Assembly (NCBI GenBank): GCA_003650425.1
Contig: QMPP01000008.1
Location: 1 to 35,263 of the forward strand
Origin: Bacteroidota bacterium
GTDB taxonomy: Bacteria; Bacteroidota; Bacteroidia; Bacteroidales; F082
Length of the DNA: 35,263 nucleotides
Direction: 5' to 3'
This document shows positions 1 to 9,599 of the stretch, in pieces. The notes under the pieces are model-generated. The model was given only the letters and a program-made list of their open reading frames with translations, ran no database searches and was not told the DNA's origin. Each line of letters begins with the position of its first letter. Position 1 is the first letter of the stretch. The translations under genes and the position numbers were made by a program.

Positions 1-1
1 C

Positions 2-88
2 GTGTCTGATTTACCAAGCGGACTATATGCAGTTATAGTTTACAGTAACAACAAATTATTGTATCGTGAAAAGTTTATTAAAAGGTAA
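2..88 (+). CDS. C-terminal fragment of a protein with a T9SS type A sorting tail (5' end outside window)
   Basis: Open frame from the window edge: VSDLPSGLYAVIVYSNNKLLYREKFIKR, stop TAA at 86-88. Matches the L-P-x-G-x-Y ... K-F-I-K pattern of Por-secretion C-terminal tails. Not in the ORF track. Confidence 0.75.
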   Translation: MSDLPSGLYAVIVYSNNKLLYREKFIKR

Positions 89-197
89 CCGGTTTTAGAA
101 AAATATCAATTTCGTTAAACTTTTAACATCTATAAAATCATAGTAAATTTTAGTTCCAAAGTAAAAAACGTAAGAAGTAACAGCCCTTTTCCTCATT

Positions 198-3110
198 CTA
201 TTTTCCCAACGCGTCGTAAAACAGCTGATGGATATTGGTTCTGATATCGAGTTCCGAGAGTTTGTTGTTGTGCATATCAGGATAAACCCTGTTGGAGATA
301 AACACGTAAACCAGCCCGTTTTGGGGGTCAGCCCAGGTGTAGGTTCCGGTAAACCCCGAATGGCCAAACCCTTCCGGCGACGCACTTTTACAGTTGGTTC
401 GGTGGTCTTCGTACTCCAGCAAGGCCTTGTCAAACCCCAATCCGCGACGATTACCCAGTTCAGGAAACTGATAAGCGGTAAACTCCTTTACCGTCTCTTT
501 TTTCAAATATTGCCTGCCATTATAGACACCGCCGTTAAGCAACATCTGCATGATAGAAGCCACGTCGCACGCGTTGCCAAACAATCCCGCATGACCTGAA
601 ACCCCGCCCAGCATAGCGGCTCCCTGGTCGTGTACATCACTCCGGAGTTGCTGTTTCCTGAAAACCGTATCGTTTTCGGTGGGTGCTATTTGGCTCAACG
701 GAAACTTTTGGCGGGGCAGATAGGTAAGATGCGTTAACCCCATGGGTTGATAAAAGGTTTTTTGCACGTACTCCTCCAATGGCCGGTTGGTGATATTTTC
801 AACCATAGTCCGGAAAAGATAAAAACCCAAATCGCTGTAATGATACTCCTTATTATCGCTCATGGGCGATTCCAGCAGCTCACGGTAAATCTCGTGGGCG
901 TAATTTTTTTTGATATACATCTTTTCTGCCACACGGGTTGGATAGCCCTCCGAAATGGTTTTATGATAAACAGAAGTATCCGGCCCATAATCGCGCAGCG
1001 TAGAATCGTAATAGGGTATCCAGGCCGTTAAGCCCGCCTGATGAGTAAGCACATCCCTGAACCGCAAATCTTCTTTGTTGGTACCGCGCAAAAAAGGTAA
1101 ATAAGTTACCATCTTTTTATCAAGGTTAATACGGCCTGTCTCCTCCAGCTTCATCAGCGAGATGGTGGTGGCCAGTATTTTAGTGAGTGATGCCAGGTCG
1201 TACACATCCTCTTTTTTTACAGCCTGTTTTTTATCGTAAGTTTGAAATCCAAAGGTCTTGTCGTAAAAAATATGTCCCTCTTTGGCAGCCAGTATCTGAC
1301 AACCGGGAAAGGCTCCTATTTCGATGCCATTGAGGGCTGTTGAATCAATCTTTTTTAAAATATCGGTATTGATACCCAGTTTTTCAGGTTTTACAAAGTC
1401 CATCGTTGTGTGTAAATTACTAATTCCTGTTCCGGCTTCAAACCCTGCAATGCTAACCGGCAAACTACCCACGGGCGTTCGCTTTCCTTTAATTATCTCC
1501 CCGGATGCTTTTTGACAAGCAACTTTTTCCTGATAGGATACCATCACTACCGGTATCTTGTCCAAATTGTTAAAGTAGGCCAACGAATAAGGACTGGCAT
1601 AAACATCCAGTATCACGTTAGTAAGTTGTGCCAGTGAATCCACCAATTTTATATCAGCATCGGCAATACCAAAATGTTTGGTGGCTAGGATATTTGTGTT
1701 TAAAATAGCCACGATGGCACGATCATACTTATGAGCCTGCTTTAAAACCCAGTTAATATCTTTTGCTTCAGCGTTATGCGCGAGCCGAATGGTTCTTTTT
1801 ATTTTCAAGGGTGACAACGCCTTTTCAAAAGGTACCGGCTTTGTTTCACCGATAATTAATAACAGCGTTTTTTTTCTATCCTTTTTTAAGGGAAGTAAAT
1901 CGCCCCTGTTTTTCACCAGGGTGATGGACTCGGAAAAAAGTTTATTGGCTAAAACGGCATATTCAGGCTTATTAAGATCATCTTTTAGATCGTCCGTTTC
2001 AATTTTTTCTCTCTTCCATGCTCCCGTGAGATATTTATATTTCAATATTTTTTTACAACTCTCTTCTAACCTCTGTTCCGGTATCCGTCCTTCCTTTACA
2101 GCGTCCGAAATAGTTTTAACGGCCGAAGGAACATCATCCGGGATCAGCAACATATCGTTACCCGCCACGAACGCCAGGTACGACACACTATCGTTGCCAT
2201 AGTTGTTAGTAACCCCTCTCATATCGAGGCCATCGGTAATAACCATACCATCAAACCCCATCTTCTCTTTTAAAAGCTCTGTTACAATGGGGTACGACAA
2301 GGTAGCCGGATGATTTTTAAGGGTATCAAAGGCGGTAACCGACAAGTGGGCAATCATAATAGAGCCCACCCCTTCAGCAATCATTTTTTTAAAGGGAACC
2401 AGCCCTTCGCGTTCAATTTTATCGTACGACGCCGTCACCACGGGAAGGGTTTTGTGCGAGTCTTGCCAGGTATCGCCATGACCGGGAAAATGTTTAGCAC
2501 AAGCCACGATATTTTCCTCCTGAAGGCCTTTCATGTAAAGAGCACCGCGTTGGCCAACCACCTCCGGGTTCGACCCGAACGAGCGCATTCCTATAACCGG
2601 ATTACGCGGATTACTGTTTACATCCACCACGGGGGCAAAATTAATGTGCACCCCTACCCTTTTACACTGCACGCCAATCTGTCTGCCCATTTCGTAAATG
2701 AGTGAATCGTCAGGAATGGCACCGAGGGTCATCTGCAAAGGATATTTCAGCGTTCCTTTAAGGCGCATACCCAACCCCCATTCGGCATCGATAGTTGACA
2801 TCAAGGGGGTTTGGGCTTTTTTGTTCCAGGCATTAAACTGCTTTGCCTGCGACACCGGGTCGCCACCAAAAAAACAAACCCCGCCAAGGTTGTACTTACG
2901 AATGTACTTACCTGATGATTTAAGATAAGGCTGATAAGGATAATTGGCTCTTACAAAAATTAGTTGTGCCACCCGTTGTTCCACCGAAAGGGAAGAATAT
3001 ACCGAATCAACCCAACGGTTCATGGACTGCTGACCGTTGTACTGCTGCGCATTTACATTTAAAAAAGAGGCTGAAAAAACAAGGATGAAGAAAGAAAACA
3101 GGTATCTCAT
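198..3110 (-). CDS. Fusion of GH3 (NagZ-like beta-N-acetylhexosaminidase) and class C beta-lactamase-like serine hydrolase, secreted
   Basis: N-terminal signal peptide; GH3 NagZ motif AKHFPGHGDTWQDSH and VITDGLDM; C-terminal half has SLTK (SxxK), YSD and HSG motifs. Confidence 0.92.
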   Translation of the reverse strand: MRYLFSFFILVFSASFLNVNAQQYNGQQSMNRWVDSVYSSLSVEQRVAQLIFVRANYPYQPYLKSSGKYIRKYNLGGVCFFGGDPVSQAKQFNAWNKKAQTPLMSTIDAEWGLGMRLKGTLKYPLQMTLGAIPDDSLIYEMGRQIGVQCKRVGVHINFAPVVDVNSNPRNPVIGMRSFGSNPEVVGQRGALYMKGLQEENIVACAKHFPGHGDTWQDSHKTLPVVTASYDKIEREGLVPFKKMIAEGVGSIMIAHLSVTAFDTLKNHPATLSYPIVTELLKEKMGFDGMVITDGLDMRGVTNNYGNDSVSYLAFVAGNDMLLIPDDVPSAVKTISDAVKEGRIPEQRLEESCKKILKYKYLTGAWKREKIETDDLKDDLNKPEYAVLANKLFSESITLVKNRGDLLPLKKDRKKTLLLIIGETKPVPFEKALSPLKIKRTIRLAHNAEAKDINWVLKQAHKYDRAIVAILNTNILATKHFGIADADIKLVDSLAQLTNVILDVYASPYSLAYFNNLDKIPVVMVSYQEKVACQKASGEIIKGKRTPVGSLPVSIAGFEAGTGISNLHTTMDFVKPEKLGINTDILKKIDSTALNGIEIGAFPGCQILAAKEGHIFYDKTFGFQTYDKKQAVKKEDVYDLASLTKILATTISLMKLEETGRINLDKKMVTYLPFLRGTNKEDLRFRDVLTHQAGLTAWIPYYDSTLRDYGPDTSVYHKTISEGYPTRVAEKMYIKKNYAHEIYRELLESPMSDNKEYHYSDLGFYLFRTMVENITNRPLEEYVQKTFYQPMGLTHLTYLPRQKFPLSQIAPTENDTVFRKQQLRSDVHDQGAAMLGGVSGHAGLFGNACDVASIMQMLLNGGVYNGRQYLKKETVKEFTAYQFPELGNRRGLGFDKALLEYEDHRTNCKSASPEGFGHSGFTGTYTWADPQNGLVYVFISNRVYPDMHNNKLSELDIRTNIHQLFYDALGK

Positions 3111-3245
3111 ATTCTAAGTATCTTTGAAAGTGATTATTATGCCACCTTAAAACGGTTGTTAAATGGCCGGCAAATTCCTTTCAAAAATAATCTTTCCGTT
3201 TAAATAGAAAAAGATAATTTTACCTTTTAAAAAAGTGCATCTGCC

Positions 3246-4883
3246 ATGAACCTTTTTGAACAGATAGAAACCATTGCCTCCAAGCAAAAAATGGTTTCGG
3301 TATTAAGCCAGTTAGAAAATATCAGGTTGGCCAACCACGAGAGAGATTATCTTGATATATTGGTTCTGGGTCAGTTTAAGGCTGGGAAAAGTTCGTTTAT
3401 TAACCACTTATTATCGAACAACCTGTTACCCACGGGTGTTTTACCGGTTACAGCCATCATCACGCGAGTTAGTTATGGGTCAGAAACCAAAGCCGTGGTT
3501 AGTTATTTTGATGAAAACCGTGAAGAGATTACAATAAACCGCCTTACTGAATTTATCAGCGAAACGGAAAACCCTGAAAATAATAAGAAGGTTTCGGTGG
3601 TCGATGTTTTTCTTCCGGCCATGAAACCGCTTCATCCTATCAGGCTGGTAGATACGCCGGGTCTTGGTAGTATCTTTACCCATAATAGCAAGGTTACCCA
3701 CCACTGGATGGGTAGGATAAAGGCAGCGATCGTGGTCATCAGTGCCGTTCAACCCCTGTCGGAAAACGATGTAAAGCTTATTGCAGAAGCAGCTGAGCAA
3801 AGTCCAAAAGTATATATCTTGCTGAGCAAAACCGATTTGGTAGCAGCTAATGAGCTAATACAGATAAGTCATTTTATCAAAGATAAACTTCAAAGCACCT
3901 TTCAGCACGATTTTGAACTTTTTCCTTACTCTATCAATGGTAGTGGAGCAGACCTCAAACAGGCCATCCTCGATAAAATATTCAATCCGCTGGCAAAAAC
4001 ATCCAAGCAGGTTCAGCAAGAGGTTTACCATCATAAGCTACACTTTCTGGCAAAAAAAGCCATCAGCTACCTCGAGATTAATTTAAAGGTACTGCGACAA
4101 AAAGAGGATGAGCGCAAGCAGTTGGAGTCGCAAATAATTGACGAAACGCTGAATTTAAAATACATCAGGCAGGAGCTTACCCAAATTGGGAACAGCTATA
4201 AAGAGGCTACACGCGACCTTTTAAAAACGCTGCTTTTAGAAAAGCACACCCAAAACCTTTCGAAAGAACTCTCGGACAGTTTAACGCGAGAATTTGATAC
4301 CTGGCATGGAAACCTGGCCAAAGTTACACATCAGTATGAAAAATGGATTAGGGAAACCATGATAACAACCATTAAACAGGTGGAGCTTTATGAATGGAAA
4401 AATATTGCCGGCCATCCCGGGGAGGCTTACCATCATTTTAACAGCTACCTGAAAAATTTCAGGGAACGATTAAATCAAAACATTAAAAAGATACTGAATA
4501 TTGACATGCCGGCAGGGCAAATCGAAATCAAAGTTACTCCATTGCAATCGCCGCCCATTCACATTTCACGCACTTTCGACTCACACATCGACATGCTTTG
4601 GTTTTTCGTGCCCATGCCCATTTTCAAAAAGCGTATTAAAAAACATTTTTTGAATGAAATTCCATACGAAATAGAAAAAAACAGCTATCGACTCATTGCC
4701 CAGCTTACCGATAACATCAACCGTATCATCGACGAGATGCAGCAGCAAGCCATCAACTACGTATCGCACGAGCTGGAGAGTCTTGCCACGGCCATCACAC
4801 TACATCAAAATGACGAAAGCGATGTTCAGCAAATGATAGAGAAGCTAACCAAAGCAGTTTCAACAAAAACAAAACAACCATGA
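3246..4883 (+). CDS. Dynamin-like GTPase
   Basis: P-loop GQFKAGKSSF, G3-type DTPGLGS, G4-type SKTD, long helical C-terminal half. Confidence 0.88.
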   Translation: MNLFEQIETIASKQKMVSVLSQLENIRLANHERDYLDILVLGQFKAGKSSFINHLLSNNLLPTGVLPVTAIITRVSYGSETKAVVSYFDENREEITINRLTEFISETENPENNKKVSVVDVFLPAMKPLHPIRLVDTPGLGSIFTHNSKVTHHWMGRIKAAIVVISAVQPLSENDVKLIAEAAEQSPKVYILLSKTDLVAANELIQISHFIKDKLQSTFQHDFELFPYSINGSGADLKQAILDKIFNPLAKTSKQVQQEVYHHKLHFLAKKAISYLEINLKVLRQKEDERKQLESQIIDETLNLKYIRQELTQIGNSYKEATRDLLKTLLLEKHTQNLSKELSDSLTREFDTWHGNLAKVTHQYEKWIRETMITTIKQVELYEWKNIAGHPGEAYHHFNSYLKNFRERLNQNIKKILNIDMPAGQIEIKVTPLQSPPIHISRTFDSHIDMLWFFVPMPIFKKRIKKHFLNEIPYEIEKNSYRLIAQLTDNINRIIDEMQQQAINYVSHELESLATAITLHQNDESDVQQMIEKLTKAVSTKTKQP

Positions 4884-5857
4884 CCTTTTGGAAAAATATC
4901 GTTACAAAATTGAATTTACGACATTCAGTTATTTTGATGATCGTTGTCAAAAGCGAGGGATCAAGTCCCGGTAAACCCGGTTTTAAAATGGCCGTTTCCG
5001 AAGATGGTGACCTATGGGGATCGATAGGGGGCGGTAACATGGAGTACCGGCTTGCCGAGCAGTGCCGCAGGATGTTAGAGAAGAAAGAAGCAACCATCCT
5101 GATTAAAAAGCAAGATCATCATCCCGACTCAAAAGAGGGTAACTCAGGAATGATTTGCTCGGGCATACAGTGGATTGCCTTTTACCCGCTCACTCCCAAT
5201 AAATTGACCCTTGTGCAACAACTGGTTACCATCGAAGAAAACCGGCAGGATGATGTAGTAACATATATAGAAACGGGCATTCTGCTATCAAAACCCACGA
5301 GTGAATATGAGCTTCCCAATCCCGTTGTCAACGGCAGTAGTTGGCGTTTTACTGAACAGCCAGGACTTAAAAGCAGACTCTATATTTTTGGTGCCGGCCA
5401 CGTAAGCCTGACACTGAGTAAAATGGCTTCGGATACAGGCTTTGATGTGGTGGTTTTTGATAACCGGAAAGGAATTAACACCTTTGATGCCAACCATTAT
5501 GCTGTTAAGAAATCGGTGATCAATTATACCGAAGCTGCCCGATTTGTGGAACAAGGCAACCATATTTATATTGTCATCATGACTTTTGCCCATCAAAGCG
5601 ATAGGGACGTGTTAAAGCAGATGATACCAAAGCGGGTTCGCTATTTGGGTATGATGGGCAGTGAGCTAAAGGTAGAAAGTATTTTTGAAACGTTGCAAAA
5701 CGAAGGAGTTACAAAAGAGGAGCTATCAAAAGTTGATGCCCCCATCGGACTACCCATCAACAGCATAACCCCAGCCGAGATAGCCGTCAGCATCCTGGCA
5801 AAGATTATCCAGATTAAAAACAGGAATATCGTTAATTCAGAACAACTGACCCAGTAA
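4880..5857 (+). CDS. XdhC/CoxI family protein
   Basis: SxGSSPGKPG..., GSIGGGNMEYRLAEQ, C-terminal Rossmann motif FGAGHVSLTLSKMASDTGFDVVVFDNR and GMMGSELKV. Start overlaps the upstream stop (ATGA). Confidence 0.88.
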   Translation: MTFWKNIVTKLNLRHSVILMIVVKSEGSSPGKPGFKMAVSEDGDLWGSIGGGNMEYRLAEQCRRMLEKKEATILIKKQDHHPDSKEGNSGMICSGIQWIAFYPLTPNKLTLVQQLVTIEENRQDDVVTYIETGILLSKPTSEYELPNPVVNGSSWRFTEQPGLKSRLYIFGAGHVSLTLSKMASDTGFDVVVFDNRKGINTFDANHYAVKKSVINYTEAARFVEQGNHIYIVIMTFAHQSDRDVLKQMIPKRVRYLGMMGSELKVESIFETLQNEGVTKEELSKVDAPIGLPINSITPAEIAVSILAKIIQIKNRNIVNSEQLTQ

Positions 5858-5942
5858 TTCTAACATGTTGATTATCGGGTAGCATTAAAATCCGCTTAGG
5901 TCAGTTGTTCAGAATTAGCAGCGCTACCCAAACGGCAGGCTA

Positions 5943-6890
5943 TCAAACAGAAAACAACTTCCCTTGCCAGGTGTCTCGCTTTTCCAACTCTTTTTCGATG
6001 GTTACGTTTATTTGATCATTGCGAATAAGACCCCAACCGGGTCCGGCCAGATAACGTGGTGGCACTTCACCCGCGAAACGCTCCACAATAAAAGCGGGAT
6101 TCAGTCTTTCAACATAACGAACAATAAAATCGACATACGCTTCAAAAGAAAAGAGGTTATATTCGGAAGGATGTTTTTTATAGTCCGCTCCCATGGCGGT
6201 ATTTTGTACAATCTGTAGCTGATGAAACTTGATGGTGGTAAGTGGAAGCGATGAAACTTCATTTACTGAATCCATCATCATTTCGGGAGTTTCGCCGGGC
6301 AACCCAAAAATAAAATGAGCCCCCACCGGTAATCCCATGGAAGCTGTCATCTGAATGGTTTCTTTCGACTTTTCGTAAGTATGACAACGGTTTATTCGGT
6401 TTAACGTTTCATTGTAAATGCTTTCCACACCGTATTCAACAATAATGTAATAGCGCTTTGAAAGTTCCAGCAAATAGCGCAGTTTCTCTTCATCAACACA
6501 ATCGGGACGAGTACCAATAACCAAGCCCACTACCCCTTCCACCGAAAGCGCTTCTTCATATAACTTCTTAAGCTGATCCAGCGGGGCGTAGGTATTGGAA
6601 TAGGGCTGAAAATAAACAAGGTAATCTTTCGCCCGCCGGTATCTCACCTTGTGAAACTCAATCCCTTCGGCAATTTGCTGTTTTAGCGGCTTGGACGGAT
6701 TGCAATAGGATGGATTAAACGCGTTGTTATTGCAATAGGTGCAACCGCCCTTTGCCAGTGTTCCATCACGGTTAGGGCAAGTAAACCCGGCATCCACACT
6801 TATCTTTTGCACCCTTCTGCCAAAGGTGCGCTTAAAGTAATCGGAATATGCATTAAACCTTCGATTATGTAACCAGGGATAAGTTTCCAT
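5943..6890 (-). CDS. Radical SAM protein, YhcC / TIGR01212 type
   Basis: Radical SAM cluster CPNRDGTLAKGGCTYCNN; Y.FGRRVQKISVDAGFTCPNRDG start; VGAHFIFGLPGE; C-terminal PPRYLAGPGWG. Confidence 0.9.
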   Translation of the reverse strand: METYPWLHNRRFNAYSDYFKRTFGRRVQKISVDAGFTCPNRDGTLAKGGCTYCNNNAFNPSYCNPSKPLKQQIAEGIEFHKVRYRRAKDYLVYFQPYSNTYAPLDQLKKLYEEALSVEGVVGLVIGTRPDCVDEEKLRYLLELSKRYYIIVEYGVESIYNETLNRINRCHTYEKSKETIQMTASMGLPVGAHFIFGLPGETPEMMMDSVNEVSSLPLTTIKFHQLQIVQNTAMGADYKKHPSEYNLFSFEAYVDFIVRYVERLNPAFIVERFAGEVPPRYLAGPGWGLIRNDQINVTIEKELEKRDTWQGKLFSV

Positions 6891-6910
6891 TTTTTTTTGT
6901 AAGATATGTC

Positions 6911-6937
6911 AAAGGCTGCCTTATAAGGGCAGCCTTT
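6911..6937. terminator. Hairpin terminator-like element downstream of the POT transporter
   Basis: AAAGGCTGCC-TTATAAG-GGCAGCCTTT, perfect 10-bp arms with a 7-nt loop, just after the POT stop at 6963. Confidence 0.6.
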
Positions 6938-6962
6938 AACATTTATATTTACCGTGAAAAAG

Positions 6963-8600
6963 TTACGATACCTTTTCCAGCTTTTTCATGATAGAGAAAA
7001 TAAATCCGGCGGCAATCAGTGTTAAAATCACAAAAACACCCCAAACCTGCCAAATCTGAATACGTTCGTAAAGGAAACTTCCAATACCCAAAAACAGGTT
7101 ACCAACGGCAGTAGCACCAAGCCATGCCCCCTGCATAATTCCCTGGTATTTGGGTGGCGAAACCTTCGATACAAAAGAAATCCCCATGGGACTAAGAAAC
7201 AACTCGGCCACGGTTAGGATAAAGTAAGTACTAATCAGCCACTGAACGCCCACTCGCGGAGATTCCGGGGTTAACTCGTGGTAAGGAACCAGGTTAAGTG
7301 AGCCTATCAACAACACCACAAAAGCTACCGAAGTCAACAACATACCATACCCGATTTTACGCGGTGTTGAGGGCTCCATATTGCGTTTTCGCAACCAGCT
7401 AAAAAAACCTACAATAATAGGGGTTAAGATAACAATAAACGATGGGTTAAAAGGCTGAAATAGTTCGGGTGAGAAGGGATTAATATCGTTAAACGAAGCA
7501 TACCTGTAATAAGCTACCGCACCGCCAACGGCCACCATGGCCACGCCTATTATCTTCGATAGTGATTTACTGTTTCTATCGAGTGCCGTTAAAATACCAT
7601 AAAAAGCTACAATCAGCCCCAGCAACGACCAAACATCGAAAAACAGGTACGCAGAAGGAGCAACCTGCTGCACAGTATAATCACGCGCGAAGAAACTCAT
7701 GGTAAGCCCGTTTTGATGGAATGACATCCAGAAAAAGATAACCACACCAAACACCAAAAATAGTGCGGTCATGCGCTGTTTTGTTTCTTCTTTTGACAGC
7801 TCCACAACTCTTTCGCCTAATTCTTCCTGTTTTTTAACATCGGGTAACCTGTTTTTAAACAGCATGTAAACAACAAATGAAAATACCATGGTTAATCCTG
7901 CCACGGCAAAAGCCCAGTTAAATCCCTGACTGTAAACATCCATATAGTGGGCTGACCAGGTAGTAAGATCGGCCACGGTGCTATGCGACACCTGGTTGGC
8001 AATTTGCTGTAAGTCGTCGGCCTCCTTACCGGTAAGAGTTCCGTCGTTAAACTTATGAATAAGCGAAGGCAAGAGGTCGTTTCTTTCTAAACCCTGACGT
8101 TTGATGAACCAGTTAATGGTTCCTGCTGCAGCATGGGGAGCAAAAAGGGCTCCAATATTAATACCCATGTAAAAAACGTTGAAAGCAGAGTCTCTTAAAT
8201 GAGAGTACCTTTTATCATCGTAAATCTGTCCCACAACAGCCTGCAGGTTTCCTTTAAACAAGCCGTTACCAAAGGCGATAACAAAAAGAGCAAAAATAGT
8301 AAAAGCAAGACCCAAACCCGGCAACGACATCAACACATAACCTATCAACATCGTTAAAAGGCCAATAAAAATTACTCCTTTATAGTTTTTTGTACGATCG
8401 GCAAAAATACCACCCACCAACGCCAAACCGTAAATTGAGGCATAAAATAAACTATAAATAAAACCAGCTTTTGTTGGTGTAAGCCCATACTTTGCAGTAA
8501 GGTAATAGACCAAAATACCCATCATGGTATAAAATCCGAAACGTTCGCCCATGTTGGCAAAAAATGCAACATACAACGACTTAGGGTGTCCTTTAAACAT
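6963..8600 (-). CDS. POT/PTR family proton-dependent oligopeptide transporter
   Basis: N-terminal ANMGERFGFYTMMGILVYYL (PTR signature), multiple TM segments, large central insertion. Confidence 0.9.
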   Translation of the reverse strand: MFKGHPKSLYVAFFANMGERFGFYTMMGILVYYLTAKYGLTPTKAGFIYSLFYASIYGLALVGGIFADRTKNYKGVIFIGLLTMLIGYVLMSLPGLGLAFTIFALFVIAFGNGLFKGNLQAVVGQIYDDKRYSHLRDSAFNVFYMGINIGALFAPHAAAGTINWFIKRQGLERNDLLPSLIHKFNDGTLTGKEADDLQQIANQVSHSTVADLTTWSAHYMDVYSQGFNWAFAVAGLTMVFSFVVYMLFKNRLPDVKKQEELGERVVELSKEETKQRMTALFLVFGVVIFFWMSFHQNGLTMSFFARDYTVQQVAPSAYLFFDVWSLLGLIVAFYGILTALDRNSKSLSKIIGVAMVAVGGAVAYYRYASFNDINPFSPELFQPFNPSFIVILTPIIVGFFSWLRKRNMEPSTPRKIGYGMLLTSVAFVVLLIGSLNLVPYHELTPESPRVGVQWLISTYFILTVAELFLSPMGISFVSKVSPPKYQGIMQGAWLGATAVGNLFLGIGSFLYERIQIWQVWGVFVILTLIAAGFIFSIMKKLEKVS

Positions 8601-8655
8601 ACGCTAAAATGTTAATTATTAATTAATTTATAAGTTTCACTTATTTTAAAAACAA

Positions 8656-8686
8656 CAAAAATAACCAAAAAAGCATGGTATCCAAA
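8656..8686 (-). promoter_or_regulatory. Bacteroidota-type promoter of the POT gene
   Basis: Minus strand: TTTG (8686-8683), N19, TATTTTTG (8663-8656); matches TTTG-N19-TAnnTTTG. Confidence 0.6.
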
Positions 8687-8747
8687 TTTAGGTTTGCAGA
8701 AGTTATCACAATTTTGGCGCATTCAAGAAAACACAGAAAAACATTAT

Positions 8748-9548
8748 TTATTTCAGGATATCACCATAATCCTGCGGAAACCGGTCGTTTAGCACGTGAT
8801 TATCTGGAGTTATCATTTTATCTTTCGCCAGCTCGAGATCAATTTTTGTTGTTACCACCTCGGGCAGGTCAGCCGAGGCAATGGCCAGTTGATTTCCTTT
8901 CGGGTCAACGGCAAAAGATTTTCCGGCAAACGTGATATCTCCTTCCGAGCCAATCCTGTTGGTTGTAAAAATGTAGTAGCCATTCATGATGGCCTGCACC
9001 GGCACTATTTTAAAAGCATTATCGGTTACAAGGTTTGATGGATGTGCCATAATATCGGCACCTTTTAGTGCCATGATGCGCCAGGGTTCAGGAAAAAGAT
9101 AATCAAAACAGATGAGCATTCCCAGTTTATACTCCCCCATTTGAAACACCGGAAACCCTTTATCGCCACGATCAAAAATCTTCTTTTCATGCATAAAAAG
9201 GTGCACCTTTCGATAGACCTCTTTTTTACCACGTTTGTTAATATAAACCGACGAGTTATAAAGTTTGTCGCCCTCTTTTTCCAAAAATCCGGTTACAATG
9301 TTGGTTTCGTGCATCAGCGCCCACCGACGAAGCCAATCGATAAACTCACTCTCTTCAATGGTTTGTGCATGTTGCATCGCGTGGTTTCTGTCACGAAAGT
9401 TATAGCCCGCATTAGCCAATTCGGGCAAAATAATTAAATCGGCCCGGTGACGGGTTGAAAAAATCAACTCTCTGAAATTCTCCATCGAACCCTCTTCATT
9501 ACCCAACACCGGGGCATATTGTATTTGTGCTACTCTAAATTTTTTCAT
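8748..9548 (-). CDS. Nitrilase / carbon-nitrogen hydrolase family protein
   Basis: Glu-Lys-Cys triad context: LIILPELANAGY, RKVHLF, GMLICFDYLFPE. Confidence 0.9.
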   Translation of the reverse strand: MKKFRVAQIQYAPVLGNEEGSMENFRELIFSTRHRADLIILPELANAGYNFRDRNHAMQHAQTIEESEFIDWLRRWALMHETNIVTGFLEKEGDKLYNSSVYINKRGKKEVYRKVHLFMHEKKIFDRGDKGFPVFQMGEYKLGMLICFDYLFPEPWRIMALKGADIMAHPSNLVTDNAFKIVPVQAIMNGYYIFTTNRIGSEGDITFAGKSFAVDPKGNQLAIASADLPEVVTTKIDLELAKDKMITPDNHVLNDRFPQDYGDILK

Positions 9549-9599
9549 ATCTGTTTTATTCTATTTTATTGTAATAACATAAGTAGTTTTAATAAATTG

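Noticed and set aside
228-599. Plus-strand ORFs (228-599, 747-1031, 1789-2202, 2310-2705) across the GH3/beta-lactamase gene
   Set aside because: All lie antisense to a single 970-aa protein with intact motifs.
3119-3126. TATCTTTG as a promoter for the dynamin-like gene
   Set aside because: No TTG element at the expected spacing and about 120 nt from the start codon; could be chance.
3246-4883. Dynamin-like GTPase as part of an antiphage system
   Set aside because: A single GTPase coupled to XdhC without nuclease, TIR or other defence effectors; defence role not supported here.
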